Positions 45,965-56,200 of a stretch of 64,000 nucleotides of DNA are shown one piece after another; the stretch's first letter is position 1; each line of letters starts with the position of its first letter. The DNA is from Bacteroides thetaiotaomicron VPI-5482 (lineage in GTDB: Bacteria; Bacteroidota; Bacteroidia; Bacteroidales; Bacteroidaceae). Below the pieces are notes generated by a model. It was given only the letters and a program-made list of their open reading frames with translations, made no database searches and was not told the origin of the DNA. The DNA lies in assembly GCF_000011065.1 (NCBI RefSeq), contig NC_004663.1:3596001-3660000 (forward strand), in the 5' to 3' direction. A program made the translations under genes and the position numbers.

Positions 45965-46018
45965 AATATTATAGTATTTAGTTATCACTTAAAAATTTAG
46001 TTATTATCTTATTGTTGA

Positions 46019-48565
46019 TTATTCAACTACTTTCCCCGATACGACAAATCTGTCAACCTCTATATGACCGGATACTACTTTTACAAAAGGTTTTCCGGAA
46101 CGAAGTTCTATATTACCAAATCCAGACTCCGTACTGATAAAGCTAATAAAGTCTCCTATTTTTGAATTAATATACAGTGTTTTATCTACAGCATCATATC
46201 GGACTCCTGTCAATCCTTGAAGTAAGCCATAACTGGATAACGCTCGTCCGTACCAATGTCCACACTCATACTCATTAAAAGGGTTACGGACGCTTCCATC
46301 ATAACGTTGCCTACAGGCACGTACGATCTCAAGGCCTTTTTCTACTTCTCCCTGTAGCATCAAATGTGAAGCTACTTGATATTCTATTCCTGTCCAGACT
46401 TCATTACTATAGACAAAAGGTAATGACAACTTGCCCCCTTTAGGCCAACTTCCTAATAATAAGCCTCCTTCTTTGCCTAAAGCGTAAGGGGAACGTTGAG
46501 GATTGGCGTGATCAGTCAGATCTTTCTTAAAATTATATCGATGTACTGATAATAAATGGCTCTTCACTTTTTCTGTATTCAGAGTTTCTTCCATCCCACA
46601 CATTCGGGAGAGCCACGACCCCAAAACTCCATCAGACAGACAACCGTTCCCATACTGATACTTAGGACCTTCCTTCTCCAGTATTTCTTTCGCTTCGGGA
46701 GAATAAGAACTATGGAAACTTTGTGCAACAGTCGGATCTTTTGCATTCAATCCCCTCCACTCTATCTTTTGGATAAAATACTCACCATTAAACAAGCCTG
46801 TTTCAGTAAATTTTCGTCCTTTTTTCAATAGTTTCTTATATTCAGTAACGTCTTTATCGAGAAACTCACTCATACGAATGAAAGCTGATAAAGCTCCATA
46901 ATAGAAACTATTATGCATACCATCCGGCCCCCAGAACTCAATATCATAAGTATTATGGTGTGGTTCTTCAATACTTCCTACCCTACGAGGATCCCAAGTT
47001 GAGATACAGTAGTCCAAACTCTTTTTTACTTTTGGATACATAGAGATAAGGAACTCATTTTCACCTGAAATTCTCCACTCACGATATACTTTCATTATAC
47101 CTCCCAATTGCCCGTCAGCAGCTGAGTGAAAATTGTGCCGGGTAGGACGAATCGGTAAATTGACACGAAACACTTGATGGCCTTTCAAATCTTGCCCTTC
47201 TTCAAATTCTGTATGCCTTAACGAACGTTCCAAAGAAGGAAATAAGTGTGGAATAGCCTGTGCATAATTCCAGACGTGAGTACATGAGCCATGACACGAT
47301 CCCCAATTATCGGCACATCCCTCCCAAGTCCATAAGCGTCCGTCATATTGCCGCATCACCGTTGGAGACTTTAAAATACTTAAGTTAGCAGAAACAGCTT
47401 CAATCACTTCAGGCGGTAAGGTAGAACGATAAAAAGAGTCTGTGAACCTTTCTGTCTGATTGCGCAAAATCTTATAATGAGACAGAAAATAATCAATAAC
47501 CTCATTTACTCCTGTAAAGCGGCTACTATACCAAGGTTTATAATTACCCTTATCTGCCTTTTCTACAGCTAGTCTTGCGGAGTCAACATTATTGTCATTC
47601 CAGTCTTCCGGTTCCTCTCCAAGCCTCAAAGTCGAGTTAGGAACATACCATGCCGTATAAATCCTGATTGTTTTCTTTTCCCCTGGCATCAATGTTACCG
47701 GGACAAACATAGAAGCTCCTGGTGCACCTTTCTCTATTGCTGGACATTGTGGCATTAAACCTGCCTCAATAGCGTTCCAGACCATCGTAAGACTATCAAA
47801 CCATCCTCCACGAAACCAACAATAATTAATCTTTAAAGAATCCTGATCCGTAAAGATAGCAAAATCACCCTGCAAATGAGGCTCCGTTTCTGTACCTGAC
47901 TGTGAAAGGATAAACCCATGAGGCATCGTTTTTATAGCATCCAATCCTTTACCCCAACTCAGAAAGTTACGAGCATGGTAGGAGAAAATAGTTTCCTGAA
48001 CCTCTTTACTAGTATTCTCTAAACTATATTCCAATCCTCCTACCGGTAAACTGGAATTATCCGGATCACCCGGAATAAAAGGACTCCACCCCAAAATGGT
48101 TACCTTAACGGGAATATCTTTATCTGTTAATGAAACCTTGGCAAACGGAAAACGTGCTTCAAATTCGACTGTATCAAAACGGGGAAGTCCTAATATTGAT
48201 CCCATACTACCTCCTGTTCCGTAATTGGGCATTCCAAATTTTCTCCAATCAGATACAGGTCCTTCAAGTACCTTAGCCCCATTACATACCCCCTTCACAT
48301 ACAGAGCAGCAAACATTCCCGGTTCATGAAAAACTTCCGGTCGATGCCATACTGACATATGAGATATATAGCCTGTTCCTTCCAGACAATACATACCTGT
48401 ACCAATTCCCCCTATAGGAAAAGCGATTCGATTATTATATTTCCCACTATAAGAACTATTGTATATACGGTTCCTTTCGTCATCGATGTCATTTGCCGAC
48501 ACCCATCTATTGGAAATAGCCAGAATCGAAATCATAAACAAAAGAGAATACTTCAACTTTTCCAT
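46019..48565 (-). CDS. GH116-like glycosidase (bile-acid beta-glucosidase family, divergent)
   Basis: 848-residue secreted protein (signal YSLLFMISILAISNRWVSA). The N-terminal beta-sandwich domain (about 30-330) opens with RIAFPIGGIGTGMYCLEGTGYISHMSVWHRPE, and an (alpha/alpha)6 catalytic domain follows. NTYDIEFWGPDGMHNSFYYGALSAF matches the GH116 acid/base region. The usual nucleophile region is replaced by WGSCHGSCTHVWNYAQAIPHLFPSLERSLR, so the nucleophile glutamate is not where GBA2-like enzymes have it. GH116 enzymes act on beta-glucosides, beta-xylosides or N-acetylglucosaminides. This one belongs to a divergent Bacteroides branch with unknown specificity. It lies 18 bases after the isomerase-family gene. 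Confidence 0.75.
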   Translation of the reverse strand: MEKLKYSLLFMISILAISNRWVSANDIDDERNRIYNSSYSGKYNNRIAFPIGGIGTGMYCLEGTGYISHMSVWHRPEVFHEPGMFAALYVKGVCNGAKVLEGPVSDWRKFGMPNYGTGGSMGSILGLPRFDTVEFEARFPFAKVSLTDKDIPVKVTILGWSPFIPGDPDNSSLPVGGLEYSLENTSKEVQETIFSYHARNFLSWGKGLDAIKTMPHGFILSQSGTETEPHLQGDFAIFTDQDSLKINYCWFRGGWFDSLTMVWNAIEAGLMPQCPAIEKGAPGASMFVPVTLMPGEKKTIRIYTAWYVPNSTLRLGEEPEDWNDNNVDSARLAVEKADKGNYKPWYSSRFTGVNEVIDYFLSHYKILRNQTERFTDSFYRSTLPPEVIEAVSANLSILKSPTVMRQYDGRLWTWEGCADNWGSCHGSCTHVWNYAQAIPHLFPSLERSLRHTEFEEGQDLKGHQVFRVNLPIRPTRHNFHSAADGQLGGIMKVYREWRISGENEFLISMYPKVKKSLDYCISTWDPRRVGSIEEPHHNTYDIEFWGPDGMHNSFYYGALSAFIRMSEFLDKDVTEYKKLLKKGRKFTETGLFNGEYFIQKIEWRGLNAKDPTVAQSFHSSYSPEAKEILEKEGPKYQYGNGCLSDGVLGSWLSRMCGMEETLNTEKVKSHLLSVHRYNFKKDLTDHANPQRSPYALGKEGGLLLGSWPKGGKLSLPFVYSNEVWTGIEYQVASHLMLQGEVEKGLEIVRACRQRYDGSVRNPFNEYECGHWYGRALSSYGLLQGLTGVRYDAVDKTLYINSKIGDFISFISTESGFGNIELRSGKPFVKVVSGHIEVDRFVVSGKVVE

Positions 48566-48583
48566 AAAAAGAGTTTTAAAGCA

Positions 48584-50020
48584 TTATTCAACTACTATTA
48601 TTGGAATATCCAGAAGAAATGCCAGTTTCTTCAGTTCAGAGACTTTATGTCCAATGCCAATCGCACAATGATGTGAAGGTCCCGCTTTACTCCATTGATC
48701 CATAAACCGACGAGCACCACACGGAAAGCGATAACGACTATTTGTATTGCCAATATGTAGAGTTTCTCCTTGTACAGCCTCTCCCTCAGCAGCAAGTAGA
48801 AAGACTCCGTCTCTTCCCTCACATACCGACAAAAGTGTAACATCACCTGGTTTAACACTCATCTGGATGGACAGACCTTTACCCGGTTTACCGTGATATA
48901 ATGGAAGAGGCACTAGTTTCACTTTCTCTTCGGCGATTGCAAAATGTGCCGGGCCATCATGTCCTAGTAATACAATATCATCCTTAAAATCCATTGCATA
49001 AAATTCAGAGAAAGAACCACCAGCTTTTAATAGTGACATAATTTTCATCGCCTGTGCATTTTTCACTTCACATTCTCCGGCAACGGGTATTCCATATCCT
49101 GTCAACAACGTATTACCTGCAATAACAGAAGTTACAATATTCTCATAATCATTCCCACAGAATCCTTCGTAATAATAAGCCATCGCTCCCAGTTGATGCA
49201 CATTCACTAATTTATCCAAAGCCACAGAAGTACGTGCAGCCCTCACTAGCTCTTCCGAACTACATGATGCTTCCACATTAAACTTATCATAAAATTCGTC
49301 CAGTTTTCGCTTCAGTTCCCCATCGCTAACTTCTTCTCTATAAGCTTTTAGCTCACACATCTCCAGCAACTCTATATGAGTACCAAACACTGCGCTCTGC
49401 TTCATAAGATCAGTATATACATCTAGCATACCACAATAGTAATGCCCCAAAACTCCCAAACGGCTTGTGCGCATTCCATACATTACACGTACAGCGTCAA
49501 CCCAAGAGGCTATTTCCTCCCAAACATAATCTTCTGATAAATAGCCGGTGATAATATCATATCGCACACCGGCTCTATTCAAAACACTCGCAAACTCCGG
49601 AACAGAACATGCCTGACAATGTGCCAACCATTCACCTGTCATTCTTCCTCTATCCCCCATTGAATTGAGTTTTTGATAATCTATTGCTGATGCAGGCTGT
49701 ATATTTAATATAATAATAGGCTTGCCTACTTGTTGAGCTACAGGTAGTATCGTAGAAGAAAGAGCATAAGTAGAAATAAACAGAAAAACCAATTCTACAT
49801 CAGCTTGTTTTAATTGTAGGACACATTCATTAGCTTTTAGAGGCGAATCCACCATCCCCGTATTGATAACTTGTACGTCCATTGCCTCTATTTTGGCAGC
49901 TATTTCATCCTGATAAGTTAACAGACGGGGAAGAAGCCCTTCAAATTGTCCCCAATAAGTATCCAATCCGACTCCTAAAAGTCCCACTCTTACTTTTTGT
50001 TGTATCATAGCATTATTCAT
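48584..50020 (-). CDS. L-arabinose/L-fucose isomerase-family protein
   Basis: 478-residue cytoplasmic protein without signal peptide. Resemblance to the AraA/FucI fold is seen in VRVGLLGVGLDTYWGQF, QADVELVFLFISTYALSSTILPVAQ, RLGVLGHYYCGMLDVYTDLM, YYEGFCGNDYENIVTSVIAGNTLLTGYGIPVAGECEVKNAQAMKIM and a C-terminal HHCAIGIGHKVSELKKLA. Glu and His residues in these segments match the MnII-binding set of AraA (two Glu, two His). Placed in a PUL next to arabinose-releasing enzymes, it may isomerise L-arabinose or a related L-sugar once it reaches the cytoplasm. It is divergent from classic AraA, so another aldose is possible. Confidence 0.7.
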   Translation of the reverse strand: MNNAMIQQKVRVGLLGVGLDTYWGQFEGLLPRLLTYQDEIAAKIEAMDVQVINTGMVDSPLKANECVLQLKQADVELVFLFISTYALSSTILPVAQQVGKPIIILNIQPASAIDYQKLNSMGDRGRMTGEWLAHCQACSVPEFASVLNRAGVRYDIITGYLSEDYVWEEIASWVDAVRVMYGMRTSRLGVLGHYYCGMLDVYTDLMKQSAVFGTHIELLEMCELKAYREEVSDGELKRKLDEFYDKFNVEASCSSEELVRAARTSVALDKLVNVHQLGAMAYYYEGFCGNDYENIVTSVIAGNTLLTGYGIPVAGECEVKNAQAMKIMSLLKAGGSFSEFYAMDFKDDIVLLGHDGPAHFAIAEEKVKLVPLPLYHGKPGKGLSIQMSVKPGDVTLLSVCEGRDGVFLLAAEGEAVQGETLHIGNTNSRYRFPCGARRFMDQWSKAGPSHHCAIGIGHKVSELKKLAFLLDIPIIVVE

Positions 50021-50090
50021 TTTTTAATTATGATACAAACTTAGTCATCTTAAAAGAGAAAGACTTTCGATAATTGCCAGAACACTATCA

Positions 50091-50972
50091 TTATTTGATA
50101 CGAAATTCTTCTCGATATTCTATAGGTGATTTTCCTGTTTGTTTCTTGAACCGGGCAGAGAAATAAGCCGGGGATTCAAAATCGAGCCTATATGCTATCT
50201 CTTTTACCGGAATAGTAGTAGTAGTCAACAACTCTATGGCTTTCTGTATTTTCAGATTCTGGAAATATTGCACAGGTGCATAATTCTTCTGTTCCTTAAA
50301 CAACTTTCGAAAAAGAGAATATCCCATACCTGCTTTTTTGGCAATCTCTTGCATAGAAACTGGTTGATCTATCAATTCCTTCATGAGCACACAAGCATAA
50401 TCTATTTTAGAAGAGAAATCATCATTCTCTACCTGAAGGTTCTTATCGATACTACACATTAGTGCTACCAGATAGGTCACCAATCCACTCAATACGCGTT
50501 GATATAAAGTAGGTTCTTCGTTAGCAACATCAATAGCTTTTCTGAATAAAGAAACGATCTCATCATTGATACCGACCTTAAATACAGGACTTTCTTTCGA
50601 ACAATACTCATTCGTCATCCAGCTATCAACTTCCGGACCGCAAAAGCCGATCCAATAATGACTCCAACCTGTTTGATAATTAGGATAATAGGTGTGCCAT
50701 TCGCCCGGAAAAAGAACAAAAATCATACCTCGCTTGATAGTAAACACTCCCCCACTTCTTGTTTCAAGCACTCCTTCTCCCTCTGTAATATAAATCAGTT
50801 GATACTCCGTCAGTATACGTCCTTTATCCGGATTAAAATAATAACCGGCAGAATGATTCAAAGTCGGATAAGAAGTATTTGGGGGAATTTCTTCAAAGCC
50901 GACTGAAGAAATGTTCCGGTCTGGTCCCAAACTATTATTATTCACGAAATATTTAATGGACATGCGTTCCAT
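50091..50972 (-). CDS. AraC-family regulator of the second PUL
   Basis: 293-residue regulator. The N-terminal half is an AraC-type cupin (LIYITEGEGVLETRSGGVFTIKRGMIFVLFPGEWHTYYP, about 55-100). The C-terminus has the two HTH motifs (VSMQEIAKKAGMGYSLFRKLFKEQKNYAP and VKEIAYRLDFESPAYFSARFKKQTGKSPIEYREEF, about 195-290). It precedes the isomerase, GH116, WbsX and SusCD genes on the same strand by 70 bases. This placement suggests it senses a free sugar in the cytoplasm and controls this operon, in contrast to the membrane HTCS of the first PUL. No HTCS or sigma/anti-sigma pair is visible for this PUL. Confidence 0.9.
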   Translation of the reverse strand: MERMSIKYFVNNNSLGPDRNISSVGFEEIPPNTSYPTLNHSAGYYFNPDKGRILTEYQLIYITEGEGVLETRSGGVFTIKRGMIFVLFPGEWHTYYPNYQTGWSHYWIGFCGPEVDSWMTNEYCSKESPVFKVGINDEIVSLFRKAIDVANEEPTLYQRVLSGLVTYLVALMCSIDKNLQVENDDFSSKIDYACVLMKELIDQPVSMQEIAKKAGMGYSLFRKLFKEQKNYAPVQYFQNLKIQKAIELLTTTTIPVKEIAYRLDFESPAYFSARFKKQTGKSPIEYREEFRIK

Positions 50973-51316
50973 AGCAACTAGTATTTAGAAAAAGTAGGGC
51001 GGAAAGTTATCAAGAAAATCCTAAAACTGCAAGAAAGAAAGAAAAAACATGGTTTCCCAATACTTCTTTTTCATAGTAGATCTCTTCCAATAGCATTCTT
51101 CCACTCCTACGCCATGTCCTTCTATTGTAAGATAACATATAAAGATACACACTCTTTCTTTATATCAGAGTCATATTAATCTATATAAATAGATATCCCC
51201 ACATGTACGACTCGGTAATACCAAGATGTACAACTGGGTAATACCCACATGTACTACTGAGTATTACCGAGATGTACGGCTGAAACGTATTATTTATATA
51301 TGTTATTGCATTTATG
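50973..51316. other. Intergenic region before the AraC gene, with array 3
   Basis: 344 bases between the GH146 stop and the AraC start. Apart from the 23-bp array (51203-51294), there is a near -7 box, GAAAGTTA on the plus strand at 51002-51009, 30 bases upstream of the AraC ATG. No classical terminator is visible after the GH146 gene. Confidence 0.5.
51203..51294. repeat. Four-unit 23-bp tandem array (array 3)
   Basis: Units start at 51203, 51226, 51249 and 51272 (exactly 23 apart). The pattern is ATGTAC-N-ACT-N2-GTAATACC-N3, with the last copy decayed after GTACGGCTGA. Each good unit contains the dyads GTAC and GGTAATACC. It starts about 25 bases past the stop of the GH146 gene at 51317. 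Confidence 0.8.
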
Positions 51317-53284
51317 TTAGTAGCTTATAGGCCAATACACTGCATAACGTTCAAAATGTACTTTATAAAACGGTTCTACAACTACATTATCAAATTCCTT
51401 CAAATCTATTTTAAATTTTAATGTATCTGTAGAAATTGATTTCACATAAGCAGGAATCTGCTTAAGTGGCATCCTAAATACCGGAATCTTGTTCAAATCG
51501 ATCTTATTCATTGCCGTATTGTTCATCTTTCCCCAAAAAGTAGTAGGCAAATTCTCAGTTCCCATGCGCCCGGCAAGTACGTATGGACCATATAGTAATG
51601 CAGCATAACGGTCAGAACCCATCAAACTTTCGACATATACATGCATCGGAAGTTGCAATATGATTTTATTCTTTCGTGCCCAAGTTCTGTTAACCACCCA
51701 ATATCCATCCTTATCAAGGATAGGATATTCTACTTTTCCATTAATAATGAAAGTTACTTTATCCGCCCAATCCGGTTTACGAATACGAAGTATCAATTCT
51801 TGCTTTTTCTTTAAATTCAGCATAAAGCTCACTTGCTCCGATTCAGGGAGTCGGTTTTGCTGAATAAGTTCTATTCCTTTTTCTTTCCAGAAAAGAATAG
51901 AAGGTATAAACAAATTGACTCTAATATCAGGATCTCCATCAATAATTCTCTTTGAATGACTATAAATAAACTTGCTAAGTTTTGCCGGACTCTCCAGACC
52001 AGTATGTCCACAGCACCAAAAAGAACTGTCACGTGAAGCATAAATTCTATAATGCCCCGGACGCATAGAGGTGAAATAGCAACACATGCCCTTTTCTGGA
52101 TCGTAGGCTGACAAAATATGATTAAACAATACCCGCTCATAATAACTTGCTTTGGCTGCATCAGGATACTGACAGAAAAGAGATTCAGTCAAACGTAGCA
52201 TATTCACTGAGTTACAAGTTTCCGGACCTCCTACCAAAAGTACCCGATCAGCGAACTCCTCTTTCGGAAAAAAATGTTCCCCAGTACTGTTTCCCCCTAT
52301 TACCCATGTATGATTCTGAGTTACAATATTCCAAAAATTAGTTGCTGCTGTCAGGAAACGTTCATCACCCGTAAACTGATAATACTTATGAAATCCTGTA
52401 AACTTTGGAATCTGCGTGTTAGCATGCCATCCAAAAAGAATATCCTTCCCCTCAGACAGAGGACCCCACATCGCATGGTCGTTCAACCGACGCGCCCAAT
52501 CAAGAAAACGCTTCTCTCCGGTTAGTTCATAAGCCTCCACATAAGATTCATTGATAGAGCCATGTTCGCAGATAAGCAACCGCTGAATCTGATCATCTGT
52601 CAGTTTGTCCAACACTTGATATCCAAACCAATCAGCCAATCGGATTAATATAGGTAATGCCTCTTCCATTTGACATTGCGTATAGGCAGCAGAAAGCCCA
52701 AGAAGCATTTTATTAATCAGATAAACCGGAGCCCATGCACCGTTTACTGTAGGATTATTTGTTTTTATCTTTCCAGAAGCAACTTCAGCAAATAGCTTTC
52801 TACCATCTTTGAGCCCTAGTAAGAAACCATCCTTCCCTGCTTTTTGGCATAGTTCAAGCTCTTTCAGTACATACTTTAAACGTTTTAATAACCTTTTATC
52901 ATCGGTTGACTGATACATCATAGATACAGAAGAAAGATAGAATCCTAAGAAACCTCCGCGCAAAGGTCCGGCACCCCATACATCTTGTGATTCCCAACCT
53001 GCATAGGGTGCAGCTTTTGAAGGTAATCCTGCCTCTATTCGATAAAAATGCAATAATGAATCAGGATTCAACCATAGAAGATATTCCTTTCCTTTTCGTT
53101 GTAAATCAAGAAAAGGACTGTCCAGCAAACGTACTTCTCTTAATGGAAAATAAGATTCAAAAGTGACATCTGCAGGTTTACTCCCTCCATATGACGCAGA
53201 TACAACAGGCTCAAATGATCCAATAAGCAATAATAAGCTCAAAAGAACTTTTATAGATGTCTTTGTCAATACACCTTTGCGCAT
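51317..53284 (-). CDS. Beta-L-arabinofuranosidase, GH146 type (GH127 superfamily)
   Basis: 655-residue secreted enzyme that removes beta-L-arabinofuranose. A signal peptide (VLLSLLLLIGSFEPVVSA) precedes an (alpha/alpha)6 barrel (about 40-430) and C-terminal beta-sandwiches. The cysteine/zinc catalytic site of the GH127/GH146 families is visible. GGPETCNSVNM near residue 355 has the Glu and Cys, and SSFWCCGHTGLE near residue 425 has the paired Cys. GGNSTGEHFFPKEEF is the usual preceding loop. All four zinc or nucleophile positions therefore appear intact. It is the last gene of the third operon, 11 bases after the GH43-GH106 gene, and is followed by a 23-bp array. Confidence 0.88.
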   Translation of the reverse strand: MRKGVLTKTSIKVLLSLLLLIGSFEPVVSASYGGSKPADVTFESYFPLREVRLLDSPFLDLQRKGKEYLLWLNPDSLLHFYRIEAGLPSKAAPYAGWESQDVWGAGPLRGGFLGFYLSSVSMMYQSTDDKRLLKRLKYVLKELELCQKAGKDGFLLGLKDGRKLFAEVASGKIKTNNPTVNGAWAPVYLINKMLLGLSAAYTQCQMEEALPILIRLADWFGYQVLDKLTDDQIQRLLICEHGSINESYVEAYELTGEKRFLDWARRLNDHAMWGPLSEGKDILFGWHANTQIPKFTGFHKYYQFTGDERFLTAATNFWNIVTQNHTWVIGGNSTGEHFFPKEEFADRVLLVGGPETCNSVNMLRLTESLFCQYPDAAKASYYERVLFNHILSAYDPEKGMCCYFTSMRPGHYRIYASRDSSFWCCGHTGLESPAKLSKFIYSHSKRIIDGDPDIRVNLFIPSILFWKEKGIELIQQNRLPESEQVSFMLNLKKKQELILRIRKPDWADKVTFIINGKVEYPILDKDGYWVVNRTWARKNKIILQLPMHVYVESLMGSDRYAALLYGPYVLAGRMGTENLPTTFWGKMNNTAMNKIDLNKIPVFRMPLKQIPAYVKSISTDTLKFKIDLKEFDNVVVEPFYKVHFERYAVYWPISY

Positions 53285-53295
53285 AAATATATCAA

Positions 53296-56200
53296 TTATT
53301 TTAATTCTATCTTCTTTGCAAAAACTAATCGGACAGGGCCTATCAAACCCGATTCCAGCAAAGGTGAATCTTTCCGATAATGTTTCCAGGTAGTGAATGC
53401 TACTCTTCCCCCTTTCGGCTTATTCACACCATTCTTATACCAATCCGGTAATTTTTTGATAGCACCACGACTCAATGCGGCAATACCATTTATACCACCT
53501 CCAAGTACATATTCATTCTCTTCCGGTAGTTGTTCATCACCAATCAAACGATTAGTCCACTGATTGGTTACTTTTATTTCCAATGTATTTTTGCCCGGCT
53601 TTAATACATCAGTAACATCAATCGAATACGGACGAGCCCACAAAATCCCTTTATTCACTCCATTGACAATCACTTCTGCCATCACCTCTACCGCTCCCAA
53701 ATCAAGAAAGACAACTTTTTCATCAGACAATATAGAAGCCTTTATAACAAAGTCCGTCATATAGGTAGCTGTACCTGAGAAATACTTAACTCCTTCGTCT
53801 TCGTGTTTATGCAGAGAAAATAGTTTAGGCAGAGTAATCTTCTCTGGTGCCCCACAACCATCAGGAAAAGTAATCTCCCATTTCTGATTGAGCATTACGG
53901 GAGTTCCAACTTTTTCAACCTTTATTTTCTTCTTTACACCATCCGATGTTATAAAATCATAGTTTCCATCATGCCAAGCCAGCAGAAAACGATTATCTGC
54001 GTAAGGCACCCAATTCAAGGCTCGTTCATCTGCCTTTTTTACATATCCTTCAGCTGCCAAACGGGAAATTTCCTTGTTCGATAACACTCTCTGAAATAAT
54101 ACCGGAACAGACATATCTCCATTATAATAAGAGGCTCCTTCTTTCAAAGTAGTAGGATTCAACCCCGGATGAATTGTCTGCAGAGATCTCGTTTTATAAG
54201 TTACATACTCACCATTTATATAAATATGCGGAGCACCCTCTTTATATACCAAGCAAATATGGCTCCACCCGGAAATCGGCTTCTCTACTGCCATCTTAAA
54301 CTCAGGGTATCCTTTTGCATTCTCCCACACAGCAACTCCGTTTCTACCTATAGCCATTCCACAAGTAGCATGTCCTGTGCCATATAGCAATTCCCCATGC
54401 GACGGATAGATAGCATAATATTCTGTCCAGGGATATGATATATATCCCATTGGATTATCCGTATTCAACATAGCATCCGATTCCGGTTTTACCCATAATG
54501 ATATCGAGAAATCATCTTTTACACCAAAATATTTAGCCTGTTCCTGCTCTTCGACAGAAACAACTGAAGCATCCACCAGACACTCACTATCTTTATAAAT
54601 AGAACGAATAGCTGTCTGTTCAGGAAGATCTGAACGAAATACAACAAAAACAGAACCGTATTCATCCAACTGGATAGGAACAGAGGTCATTCCTTCATTT
54701 TTCTGATATACCAAAGCACGTGACCTTTCGCCTGTTAGAGGATTCCAGAATTCCGGAACTTTTCCTTCTACACGAAAGTTACAAATTATGTCTTCCGGAG
54801 TCCGTCTCTGATTAGTTACAAAGTAGACATCCGTATCTCCTATTTGTCTATGAATATACCGTATCGGAGCACTATTCGGATTATCTCCAACTTCAAAGTC
54901 TGGTTTTAACTGAATCTGCCTGAATACCTGATTCAAATTCAAAGAGATTTCCCAAAATACTCTACCTTTTCCAATATTACGGTCTATCATTGTAGCCATA
55001 TTCTTTCCCCATAATTCATCACAAAGCTGTTCGAATTCTTTTTCCTCTGTAATAGAATAAGACTGCAATCCCACAGTCTGATGAGGACGGGCACCAACAA
55101 TAACCAAGCCCTGCTCTACCATCTCCCGAAGTTTCCTCAACAAACCCAATGTAATATACGACTGTTCTTGTAGAACAAGAATGCGGTAACTCATCCCATC
55201 CGGAAGTCTTAACCGTCCCTGTTCTATCCATGCTCTATTCAGCAGGGTTTCCGTATTCATCAGATCATAGTCATATCCTTCCGGTGGCACCGGGTTCAAT
55301 TCATTACGGTGTACTTTAGTATAGCCCACAACATTATCCCCCGTAAAGTATGCCAGATCAGCAACAAATAAGCCTTCTTGCAAGAGAGTTTGACAACGAT
55401 TCAGATAATCCATCCAAGCGCGCGCCGGTTCCCACCAAGTGTTCGTCCGGTCGAAGTGTATTCCCCAAGGTCCTAAAGTCATAGCAGGAACAGCATTTGA
55501 ATGAGGCTGCATCGCGTAACGATGAACTACCATCCGGTTAATTCCCTCTGTAAACGCCTTATCACCAACAGCCTTCAATGCAAACGGATATTCCTGCCAT
55601 CGCCCCGATTCCGGTTCAGAAGTATATGCCTCGGCACCTACTACTTTCTGTCCATTGATATGGGCAATAGAAGATGCCAATTTAGCGGTACGACGCATCA
55701 TCAAATTGTTTTGGAAAATAGCGGATAGCCCATTCCAAAACTCTCCCATCACTCCATCCACTCGCGAACCTATCTGTAATTCTTCCATCGGTCCGCGATC
55801 ATAAGGCTCACAATACGATACCAAACCATATTGATTACATAAACTCCTGAACTCACCATAATAGTTATCAGCCAGTAAATCAGCCTGTATACGACGAATA
55901 TCCCATAAAAAGCGTTCTGTTATCTCTTTACTTCCTACAATTTTACCAGTCATAGCCGGCAAATATCTAATCAAATCGTATCCGGTTCTCTCACAGAATT
56001 CATCCTCAAATCCCGATGTCCAGTTCTGCATACCGACCTCCCAACTATCTATTTCCAAACCGATCTGAATTTGATGAACATATGGTTTGATTAATGGATA
56101 TAACAGGTCCATCATCTTATTAAAATGAAGTTGAATAGCCTGCTTACTAAATTTATCACATTCAAGTCCCACACCTGTATCCGGAGCCGCACAATTCTTT

